From Polaromonas glacialis (GTDB taxonomy: Bacteria; Pseudomonadota; Gammaproteobacteria; Burkholderiales; Burkholderiaceae_C): DNA of 64,000 nucleotides. Under the pieces are notes generated by a model. The model searched no databases and was not told the origin of the DNA. It worked only from the letters and a program-made list of their open reading frames with translations. Positions 15,870 through 23,100 of the stretch are shown here, in pieces (within the stretch, counting starts at the first letter, position 1; the number at the start of each line of letters is the position of its first letter). Position numbers and translations under genes: made by a program. The stretch lies in NCBI RefSeq assembly GCF_000709345.1, contig NZ_KL448323.1, forward strand, positions 456,884 through 520,883. Reading direction: 5' to 3'.

Positions 15870-17933
15870 ATGACAACCTTTAAACACGATTCCCAGGGCT
15901 TCCTGGTCGGCGAGCTGCTGGACGTGAACCGCGAGCTGCTGGATGCGCAGGCCGCCGGCATGGCCGTGTGGCGCGGCATCCGCAGCGATGTGAAGGCGAT
16001 TGCCCACGCGCTGGGTGTGCAGGCGCGCATGTCCGCGAGTGCGGCCAAGCTGCAGCTACGCGCCACGGCGGACAGCAGTCGCCGGACCAGCGCCAAGGCG
16101 CCCAACGAGGGCAGCGCCCATTCGCGCGGTGCGAGCGGACAGTTTGTGCGTCAGGTGGCCACGCCGGCCGGGCGCGCAGGCAATGGCGCGGCGCGCGCGG
16201 CCGGCGGCGGCGTGGGCACGCAACGCACCGCCAGCGCAGCCGAGAGGGCGCAGAGCAACACCAGCACGACCACGGTGACGCCGGCCGGGCGCCACCGGGT
16301 CCGCACAGCCGGACTGGACACCCCGGTCACGCCCGATGCCGTCGATACCCGCGATGCGTTGGGGCGCTTCACCGGCGGCGGCAAGAGCAGCATTGGCGGC
16401 GATGACGGCACCGGCGACAAAGGTGAGCAAGACGGCATGGGGCTGCTGACGAATGCCATCGGCAAGCTGGGCGATTCGCTGGACGGCGCCGACCAGCTCG
16501 ATCCGACCATCACCGCCATGAAGGAGGTCAAGGAGGTTGTTGGGCCGCTGGGCCGGGGCATGTTCTCGATGTTCGGGCGCACGGCCGACCGCAAGAAGGA
16601 AGCGTGGCACAAGCGTCTGCTCAAGGCCATTACTGGCAAAAAGGATGCCCCGGGCGGCGGCATGGGTGGCGGCGAATCGGTCAAGTCCGGCAGTTTCATG
16701 GGAACGCTCATGGGCGAGCTGGCGCCCAAGATGATGCTGTTCATCATGCCGATCCTCACGGCCATCGGCGGCGTGCTGCTGGGCGGGCTGGCGCTGCTGG
16801 GCGGCGTCAAACTGGGCGAGTTCATCTACAAGTGGCTGACGGACAGCGGCCTGATGGCCAAAATTTTCGATGCGGTTGACGCGGCCAAGCAGGTGATCCT
16901 GAGCGCGGCTGACTGGGGCAAAAAGAAGTATGAGGCGGCCAAGACCGCCGTGGTCGGTGTGGTCAACGACTTCAAGGGCGGCGCCAAAGAGCAGACGGAC
17001 CCGGCGCCGGGCGCACCGGCCAAGCTGCCGCCGGCCAAGTCCCTTGTGCAGAGCGCCGGCCGCTTTGTCGGTGGCGTCAAGCAGCTTTTCAAAAAGGGCA
17101 GCAACCAGGAGCGCGCGCTCGAAACCGGCGCCAGCTATGCGGCTGGCAACATCGGCAACCTGAGCGATGCGCAGACGCGCGCCCTGGTGGCATCCACCGC
17201 CCTGACCGAAAGCGGCGGCGGCAAGCTGGGCGTGGTCAATGAGGCGGGCTACATGGGCCCCTATCAGGCCGGCGCCGGCTGGCTGGCTGATGCCGGGCTG
17301 ATCAAAGGCGGTGCAAAGGGGGTCAAGTCAGCCATGGCCAGAGATGGCTTCAACAATGAATACAAGTGGGGCAAGTCCGGCGGTATGACCAAGTTCCTGA
17401 AAAACAAGGACAACTGGGGCGGCGGCCTGTCCTATGACGCCTACCTCAAAAGTCCGGAGGCACAGGACTTGGCTTTCAAGACCAATTCGGACGCGGCGTA
17501 CAAGTCGTTGATGGCAAACCCGAATGTCAAGGACAAGTCCCCGGAGAACATCGCCGGACTTTTGAAAGCGCGGCACATCGCTGGGATGACTGGCGCCATA
17601 AAGGTTGCCAGGGGCGGCACGGGCGCGGTCGATGCCAACGGCACGTCGGCACGCAAGTATTACAACGACGTAGCGCAGGACAAGGACGGGTTTCTGGCCG
17701 CCTACACCGGCACGGGCACGGTGAATGCCAGTGCCGCGCGCATCCCGCCGGTGTCGATCCCGTCAGCCGTGCCCGAGCGCATCGCGCCGGCGCCCGACGC
17801 GGCCATTCCAGCGCAGCTCAACAACGCCAAGCAGGCGCCCGTGAACGTGTCCATGCGCGAGCCCATCGGCCAGGATGTGGGCGACCGCTCCATCGCCCAT
17901 GTGGTGAGCGGCGGCCTGGGCCACATTGGGTAG
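15870..17933 (+). CDS. Large phage-type protein with membrane hairpin and lysozyme-like domain
   Basis: A 687-aa protein. Residues 1-150 are basic and Ala/Arg-rich with the phrase DTRDALGRFTGGGKS near 170; about 284-320 form one or two hydrophobic segments (MMLFIMPILTAIGGVLLGGL, then ALLGGVKLGEF); about 440-600 contain ALTESGGGKLGVVNEAGYMG and PYQAGAGWLADAGL, the Glu-Ser plus GxYQ pattern of the lysozyme/transglycosylase superfamily (Glu about 447). The build suits a virion-associated murein hydrolase or internal/tape-measure-like ejection protein. It is the only morphogenesis-like gene left in the element. The exact family cannot be fixed by eye. Confidence 0.6.
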   Translation: MTTFKHDSQGFLVGELLDVNRELLDAQAAGMAVWRGIRSDVKAIAHALGVQARMSASAAKLQLRATADSSRRTSAKAPNEGSAHSRGASGQFVRQVATPAGRAGNGAARAAGGGVGTQRTASAAERAQSNTSTTTVTPAGRHRVRTAGLDTPVTPDAVDTRDALGRFTGGGKSSIGGDDGTGDKGEQDGMGLLTNAIGKLGDSLDGADQLDPTITAMKEVKEVVGPLGRGMFSMFGRTADRKKEAWHKRLLKAITGKKDAPGGGMGGGESVKSGSFMGTLMGELAPKMMLFIMPILTAIGGVLLGGLALLGGVKLGEFIYKWLTDSGLMAKIFDAVDAAKQVILSAADWGKKKYEAAKTAVVGVVNDFKGGAKEQTDPAPGAPAKLPPAKSLVQSAGRFVGGVKQLFKKGSNQERALETGASYAAGNIGNLSDAQTRALVASTALTESGGGKLGVVNEAGYMGPYQAGAGWLADAGLIKGGAKGVKSAMARDGFNNEYKWGKSGGMTKFLKNKDNWGGGLSYDAYLKSPEAQDLAFKTNSDAAYKSLMANPNVKDKSPENIAGLLKARHIAGMTGAIKVARGGTGAVDANGTSARKYYNDVAQDKDGFLAAYTGTGTVNASAARIPPVSIPSAVPERIAPAPDAAIPAQLNNAKQAPVNVSMREPIGQDVGDRSIAHVVSGGLGHIG

Positions 17934-17955
17934 CACTGCAGTTCGGTCGAACGCC

Positions 17956-18058
17956 TTATATATTTAATATATCTTATATATTCAGAATAAAGTATATAAA
18001 TACTATAATTTATATATAAAAGTTATTTTATATATTGAATTTATAGAAAATATAGAAC
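17956..18058 (+). other. Extremely AT-rich tract
   Basis: About 100 bp made almost wholly of A and T (many TATATA and AATATA runs) inside an element of roughly 60 percent GC. It starts 20 bp after the transglycosylase-like gene and ends where a truncated ParB-like frame begins. It could be a DNA-unwinding or nucleoid-protein binding tract, or foreign filler at a deletion junction. Confidence 0.8.
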
Positions 18059-18071
18059 ATCGTTCTGCAAC

Positions 18072-18521
18072 TTGCAGGCGGAAATCATCGAGATTGACGA
18101 GAACCTGTGCCGCTCCGAGCTGACGGCCAGCCAGCGCTCAAGCTACACCAAGCGGCGCAAGGTCATTTGGGAGGCGATGCACCCGCCCGCCAGTCAGAAG
18201 CCTGAGCAGGCCAAGGATGTACTGCCGATTGAGGCGAATAGTGGAACAAGTGGTTCCACTATTCCAGAGCGCGGGCGCGGAAGACCGCCAGAGTTCGCCG
18301 CAGTAACCGCCGCCGCCACTGGCATGACCAAGCAGGCCATCAACCGCCACATCGCCCGCGCCGAAGCCTTGGGCGATGACCTGGACCGCCTTGTCGGCAC
18401 CAGTCTGGACGCCTTCATCAACCTGCCCATGCCAGAGTGCAAGGAGTTGATCGAGCGCGCTGTGCTGGATGTCCAAAGCAAGAAATCCTGCTTTGCTTTC
18501 CAGTTCATGCCATCAAAATAG
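18072..18521 (+). pseudogene. ParB-like protein lacking its N-terminal nuclease domain
   Basis: The frame from TTG 18072 gives QAEIIEIDENLCRSELTASQR and SYTKRRKVIWEAMHP, the phrase that normally follows the ParB/Srx-like N-terminal domain, then a basic linker and an HTH-like stretch (GMTKQAINRHIARAEALGDD). The first 90 or so residues expected of the family (with the GxHR motif) are absent; the AT-rich tract takes their place and its frame has stops. The end (KKSCFAFQFMPSK) also departs from the family. I call it a truncated relic; a start at TTG without a good ribosome site supports that. Confidence 0.65.
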
Positions 18522-18538
18522 ATGCGCTCAAAACTGAG
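18519..18538 (+). repeat. 20-bp direct repeat, copy 1
   Basis: TAGATGCGCTCAAAACTGAG occurs here and identically at 19311-19330. The two copies bracket 772 bp holding the frameshifted terminase-like gene and part of the repeat-rich region. Copy 1 overlaps the stop of the ParB relic. Confidence 0.9.
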
Positions 18539-18748
18539 TGCATCTTCTATTCACCGATGCGCACGCGCCCGTGGGCTGCATTTCGCGCGGTCCCAGGCGG
18601 GTCCGGCTGCAAGCCGGCGAAAGCCAGACTGTTCCCTTGCGCACCAGTACCCAGCAACCCCGCACCCATCGTCCAACCCCCACTGGGGGATGAACAACCG
18701 CACCCAGCCCAAAGCCCCGGCCGGCCCCCGGTGGTGGGAACACCCTGA

Positions 18749-19104
18749 ATGGCCGGCAAGCCCAAACTATCGCCCGATCAATGGGTAGCACCCGGGCGAC
18801 GTGGGAGGCGGACCCGCGCAAGCCGCTGGCATGGTTGATTGACGAGCTGGGGCTGCCGGTGGGCGCGGAAGCGCTGCGCCTGCGCGCCAAGGCCGAAGGT
18901 TGGGAGAAGGGTGGGGCGGTGCAGCCCAAGTTTGCAAAACCCAAGCTTGCTAAGGCAAAACCCAAGCTTGGAAAGAAGAAAGCCAAGCTTGGAAAAATCG
19001 AAGCAGGCAAGCCATGCAAACCCCGGCAAACCCCGACAAATGTGTCATTTCCCACGCGGGCGAGACTGAGGTGCTTCAAGAGCCGGCCGGACCTATTAGT
19101 CTGA
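18749..19104 (+). pseudogene. Frameshifted terminase-small-subunit-like gene with Lys-rich repeat tail
   Basis: ATG 18749 gives MAGKPKLSPDQW, and the next conserved phrase, RATWEADPRKPLAWLIDELG then LPVGAEALRLRAKAEGWEKGG, follows in another frame (from 18781). Family members read through as PDQWAxxRATWEAD, so one base (probably in GCC at 18787-18788) is missing. This helical DNA-binding module is common in small terminase subunits and phage regulators. The tail is a 7-residue repeat (PKLAKAK, PKLGKKK, AKLGKIE) encoded by a 21-bp DNA repeat. A short frame at 18690-18788 (MNNRTQPKAPAGPRWWEHPE) overlaps its start and may be a separate remnant. Confidence 0.6.
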
Positions 19105-19756
19105 CCTGGAGGAATTCGGAATGGTCGGATTTGAAATCCAGCCAAAAACGCTGCGCACGCGCCCGCGAGGAGGGTGCGCCGCTTCACCACACCCTTCAAA
19201 CCGTTCACTATCGCGCCCGTGAGCTATCCCTCAACTTGAGGGGTATCTCGCCAGTGAGGGCCTGCATACTGCGCAAACCCTTTGGGAAGTGAGCCGAAAA
19301 CCCGGCGCAGTAGATGCGCTCAAAACTGAGCTGATCCCCATTGGAGAGGAGGTCCACCGCTAAAACTTCTGGATTTGCAATCCAAAAGGGGTTCGATTTC
19401 CAATCCAACCCTTTGAGATGAGTCGAAAAGACGACTGATCTCCAACTGGTGACGGCAGGGACGCCACGATGGACACCGCCCCTGTTGGAATCAAGGATGA
19501 CACGGCTGGCCTTGATACCGCCACAAGTTGATTTTACGTGTAGCCCGGTGCCAGCATTGCACAAGGTCAAGGCGGCGCGCAATGCCGTTCAAGGTTTCGC
19601 AAGCTTGGATTTGATGGTTTCTCCAAGCTTGGAAAACGATGCAAAAGTTAACATTGAAACTGAAAAACACAAGCTTAAACAGTCATAAAAAGCTATCAAA
19701 TACATAGCAATCAATGCCTGCCTGTAAAAGGATTGGCTCGATTATTGGGTGGGGCA
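19105..19756 (+). other. Repeat-rich stretch without a convincing gene
   Basis: I see no supported coding sequence here. It contains the second copy of the 20-bp direct repeat (19311-19330), a hairpin with AGTCG/CGACT and GAGAT/ATCTC arms (about 19417-19443), and three AAGCTT repeats. Short frames present are not supported by composition or ribosome sites. Confidence 0.7.
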
Positions 19757-19838
19757 GCATGGTTTCGCAAGCTTGGGTTTTGATAGTTTCTGAGAAACCT
19801 TGCGAAACCATGCTTGGAAAACCCAAGCTTGCGAAACC
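19757..19838 (+). repeat. Nested inverted repeats able to form two alternative hairpins
   Basis: A left arm GCATGGTTTCGCAAG (19757-19771) pairs perfectly with 19799-19813, and the overlapping arm 19761-19781 (21 nt) pairs perfectly with 19818-19838. Both pairings cannot form at once, so the segment has the geometry of a switch or a mobile palindromic repeat. It lies about 110-190 bp before the zinc-finger protein gene. Confidence 0.85.
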
Positions 19839-19945
19839 TTCAAATCCAGCACCAGCGCGGCTTGGCGAGGATTTCGAGGAAAAAGAGCAATCCGTTCAGT
19901 GCGTTTTTGCTTAATGATTTCGGTAAATATTTCAGAAAGCAAAGT

Positions 19946-20608
19946 ATGGGCGGATTCAACAGTGGCAGGCACAGCGGCAAAGGCACCCTCAGCGATATGC
20001 GGGCGCTCGACGTGCGCCAGTTGCAGCGCGACGGCCAGTTGCGGCCGGGGTATCAGTTCAGTTTGACTTGGACGCGCAACAGCATAAACAGCGCCGGCAA
20101 GAGCATCAAGGTGGAGGATGCCAGCATCAGCCTCAAAGTGGTCAGCGACCGCGTGACCCTGAATTACTCGAATTTGCCGCTTGGCGGTGAATGGCAGGCC
20201 ATGAACTATCCGGTGCGCCTGTCCTGGACGGCTTGCCACTATGGTGGGGAGCGCGTCTGGTGGCTTTGTCCGATGCCGGGCTGTGGGCGACGTGTGGCCG
20301 TGCTGTATGGCGGTGCGATGTTTGCGTGCCGGCACTGCCACCAGCGGGCCTACCAAAGTCAGCGGGAAAGCCGGGAAGACCTGGAAGCGCGGCGGATCAA
20401 TAAGGTGCGCGCCCGGCTGGGCTGGAAGGCGGGCATTTTCAACCCGGCCGGCGGCAAGCCCAAAGGAATGCACTGGGCAACCTACTGGCGGCTGAAGGAC
20501 AACCATGACACCCAGGCCGAACGGATAGTGGCGGGCATACGGGCGAGCTTTCCAACCCCGGCGCAAAGATGGTCCAAAACTGGACCATCTTTGCGGGCCT
20601 GTGGATAA
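19946..20608 (+). CDS. Conserved zinc-finger-like protein of unknown function
   Basis: From ATG 19946 the product is 220 aa, beginning MGGFNSGRHSGKGTLSDMRA, the standard opening of a widespread unnamed proteobacterial family. It has LDVRQLQRDGQLRPG, a beta-rich middle and a zinc-ribbon-like part (WLCPMPGCGRRVAVLYGG then FACRHCHQRAYQSQRE) with two C-x-C/C-x-x-C pairs, then GWKAGIFNPAGGKPKGMHW. The frame is open further upstream (to 19814) through the inverted repeats, but that part is not family-like. A perfect 14-bp hairpin lies in the last codons. Function unknown; members are often near mobile DNA. Confidence 0.75.
   Translation: MGGFNSGRHSGKGTLSDMRALDVRQLQRDGQLRPGYQFSLTWTRNSINSAGKSIKVEDASISLKVVSDRVTLNYSNLPLGGEWQAMNYPVRLSWTACHYGGERVWWLCPMPGCGRRVAVLYGGAMFACRHCHQRAYQSQRESREDLEARRINKVRARLGWKAGIFNPAGGKPKGMHWATYWRLKDNHDTQAERIVAGIRASFPTPAQRWSKTGPSLRACG
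20563..20594 (+). repeat. Perfect 14-bp stem hairpin in the 3' end of the zinc-finger gene
   Basis: GCAAAGATGGTCCA (20563-20576) and TGGACCATCTTTGC (20581-20594) with a 4-nt loop. There is no directly following T tract, so it is not a standard terminator; it may stabilise the mRNA or be a binding palindrome. Confidence 0.9.
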
Positions 20609-20682
20609 CTTTTCTCTGCTGTAGCGCTTAAATTTTGAGCAAATACGGCACGGCCGCAAGTGGTTGATTTTGTTGGATATTC

Positions 20683-20777
20683 CCTTAAAGCGTAGAAAAC
20701 TATCCACATTCGTATGTTCTACGACGGGCGTTATGTTAAAAAAGAGTAGATAATTGTATAAAATATACGCTTTAAGG
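20683..20777 (+). promoter_or_regulatory. Pair of 12-bp inverted operator-like sites
   Basis: CCTTAAAGCGTA (20683-20694) and TACGCTTTAAGG (20766-20777) are perfect inverses 71 bp apart in an AT-rich promoter region, 50 bp before the small HTH gene. A -10-like TATAAA and TATACG lie next to the second site. The layout suggests a repressor that loops DNA between two sites. Confidence 0.55.
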
Positions 20778-20827
20778 TAAAATTGCAAATATCTGCAAAA
20801 ATTTAACTTGAGAAAGCGACTTCCAAT

Positions 20828-21055
20828 ATGAACCCCGACGAATTCACGCAAGCCCTTGATGCCTTGGGCTGGAAGCAATCCGATTTTTGCCGAAAGGCTG
20901 GCCTTGACAAAAACACCCCAAGCCGCTGGGTGAACGGTAAGACGCCGATTCCTGGCTGGGTGCCCAAGCACTTGGCCTTGCTGCTGGACCTGCAGCGGCT
21001 GCACACGGCTTATCTAGAGTTGCCCAAGGCCGACAAAGATAGTCATGGCGAGTAA
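20828..21055 (+). CDS. Small HTH regulator (XRE-like)
   Basis: A 75-aa protein with a single helix-turn-helix: MNPDEFTQALDALGWKQSDFCRKAGLDKNTPSRWVNG. Such small regulators commonly precede restriction-modification operons as controllers. It lies 131 bp before mod on the same strand and has paired inverted sites in its own promoter, so autoregulation and control of the downstream type III system are plausible but unproven. Confidence 0.75.
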   Translation: MNPDEFTQALDALGWKQSDFCRKAGLDKNTPSRWVNGKTPIPGWVPKHLALLLDLQRLHTAYLELPKADKDSHGE

Positions 21056-21186
21056 ATAGCATCTATTGAACAGCCCAGAACATTGCACATGTGGTCATGT
21101 GTGGGCTGTGCCGCGCAAGGTTTGCCTGCAAAGCATTTGCCGTGAGATGAACCGATAAGGTAGGCAACGCCTTCTATGATGCACGC

Positions 21187-23100
21187 ATGGCATTAGCAAC
21201 TGCGAACTCACTACTGGAGCAATTCCAGAACCTTAACGCCCCGCAACTACGCCGCCTTCTGGTGGAGCACCTGACAAAGCAAAAACTCGGACTTTATTGG
21301 GAATCTAACGCTATTGAACGCGATTCGGCTCTCAATGCCAATGTCGTCCTGCCCCGGCTGATGCCTGATTTCAGCCACACGCCAGCGGGCACCAGCCAGC
21401 ACCGCAACCTGATCATCGAGGGCGACAACTTTGACAGCCTGCGCCTGCTGCGTGCCACCCATGCGGGAAAGGTACGGGTGATTTACATTGACCCGCCCTA
21501 TAACACCGGCAACAAAGACTGGGTTTACAACGACAAGTTTGTTGGCGCCAATGACCGCTGGCGGCATAGCCAGTGGCTTGAATTTTTGCACCAGCGCCTG
21601 ACGCTGGCGCGTGAACTGTTGACCAGCGACGGCGTGATTTTGGTATCCATCAATGATGAGAACCGCGACCGGCTAGGACTGCTGATGGACGAGGTTTTTC
21701 CAGGGCGGCGACTAGGATCCATTACTTGGCGGACACGGCAGGGTTCCAATGCCGACCAATCTTGTTTTCTGAGCGTTGACCATGAGCATGTACTGGTTTA
21801 TGGCAATTCCGGCTTTAGTTTCAACGGGTTTGACAAAAGCTATGAGATGTACAGCAACCTGGACAATGATCCACGTGGTGACTGGCGCACAAGCGATTTG
21901 ACACTTGGCTTTTCATATAAAGAGCGTCCCAATCTTTATTACCCGCTGCAGGACGCCACATCTGGGATTTGGTACCCGCCAAACCCAGATCGGATTTGGG
22001 TGTATGCGAGTGAGGCAAGACTCAAAGCTGGTCAGACCGTGCAAGCCAAGACTATGGAAGAGTTTGCACGCATAGGGCAAATTCTTTACCCAAAAGATCA
22101 GAAGGTCGTAACCTGGAAAACGATGGATGAGCTATTAATTGCCATCGACGCAGGTGACGTACCGCGTTCGGGTAAGTCACCCATTCTGCGGCGTGATTTA
22201 CCGAATTTGGAATTTTGGGTAGGCAAACCGGTCGGTTTTGGTCGGCCAGCATTTAAGCGCTACAAGGCAGATTTACGTAATCAAACTCAGCCCTTGAGCA
22301 GTTGGATCGTGCCGTCGTTTGAAGAAGGCACCTATGAGGCAGAAAACAGCTTTGTATCCGCCACCAACCAGGAAGGTGCGCGACAAGTGGCTGCAGTGTT
22401 TGGCGACAGGGCATTTAACTACGCCAAGCCCAGTTCCCTAATTAAAGGGTTGCTTTCGCAAGCCACAAAGCCGAACGACATCGTGCTCGATTTCTTTGCC
22501 GGGTCGGGAACAACCGCATATTCGTTGCTTGAACTCAACGCCGAGGACGGTGGTCAGCGCCGTTTCATTCTCTGCTCCAGCACCGAAGCCACCAGCAAAG
22601 AGCCCGACAAGAATCTTTGCCGGGACGTGTGCGCTGAACGCCTGCGTCGTGTCATGGCTGGCTATGGCGGCAAGCAGGGCTATACCTCTGAGCAAGGGGG
22701 TGAATTCGCTTACCTGCAGCTCGACAAAATCGAAGCCGCCGATGTGGCATTTGAGGCCACGCCAGAGCATGCCGCTGTTCTGCTGTCCATGCGAGAAGCC
22801 GCTTCAGTGCCTGTTGACGCTGCAGCCGCAATACAAATCATTGGTAAATATGGCGACTGGCTGACGGTGCTTTGTCCGCAAGCCACGACAGACACGCTTG
22901 AAGCCTTGGCCGCGTTACTGGCCGAGCACGGCATGGCCCGCCTAGCGGTGTTTTGCCCCCGGCCGAAGGCGCTAGCCGCACTGCTGGCCGAACGCGGCAT
23001 TGAAGCCAATACCTATTCCATTACCGATGCCCTGCTGAAGGGCCAAGTCATTGGCAAAACCACGCGCAACACAGCCGGGATCGACGGGACTGCAGCATGA
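21187..23100 (+). CDS. mod: Type III restriction-modification methyltransferase (Mod)
   Basis: A 637-aa N6-adenine methyltransferase of the beta class: the catalytic motif DPPYNTG (in VRVIYIDPPYNTGN, about residues 99-108) precedes the AdoMet motif FAGSGTT (about 436-442). The middle part between them (about 190-400) holds the target recognition region. It works with Res to methylate and cut an asymmetric site that cannot be read from the sequence. It overlaps res by four bases (ATGA). No homopolymer or simple-repeat tract typical of phase-variable mod genes was noticed near its start. Confidence 0.93.
   Translation: MALATANSLLEQFQNLNAPQLRRLLVEHLTKQKLGLYWESNAIERDSALNANVVLPRLMPDFSHTPAGTSQHRNLIIEGDNFDSLRLLRATHAGKVRVIYIDPPYNTGNKDWVYNDKFVGANDRWRHSQWLEFLHQRLTLARELLTSDGVILVSINDENRDRLGLLMDEVFPGRRLGSITWRTRQGSNADQSCFLSVDHEHVLVYGNSGFSFNGFDKSYEMYSNLDNDPRGDWRTSDLTLGFSYKERPNLYYPLQDATSGIWYPPNPDRIWVYASEARLKAGQTVQAKTMEEFARIGQILYPKDQKVVTWKTMDELLIAIDAGDVPRSGKSPILRRDLPNLEFWVGKPVGFGRPAFKRYKADLRNQTQPLSSWIVPSFEEGTYEAENSFVSATNQEGARQVAAVFGDRAFNYAKPSSLIKGLLSQATKPNDIVLDFFAGSGTTAYSLLELNAEDGGQRRFILCSSTEATSKEPDKNLCRDVCAERLRRVMAGYGGKQGYTSEQGGEFAYLQLDKIEAADVAFEATPEHAAVLLSMREAASVPVDAAAAIQIIGKYGDWLTVLCPQATTDTLEALAALLAEHGMARLAVFCPRPKALAALLAERGIEANTYSITDALLKGQVIGKTTRNTAGIDGTAA

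Larger units (their letters stand above)
18943..19838 (+). repeat. Dispersed AAGCTT-centred repeats
   Basis: AAGCTT in a CAAGCTTGG-like context occurs at 18943, 18964, 18985 (21-bp period, inside the Lys-rich tail), 19601, 19625, 19671, 19769 and 19825. A longer unit, GGTTTCGCAAGCTTGG plus about 15 more similar bases, occurs at 19594 and 19761. Most copies lie outside any gene. Confidence 0.85.

Noticed and set aside
18690..18788. 32-codon frame MNNRTQPKAPAGPRWWEHPE...
   Set aside because: Too short and overlaps the terminase-like start; kept only as a remark in that entry.
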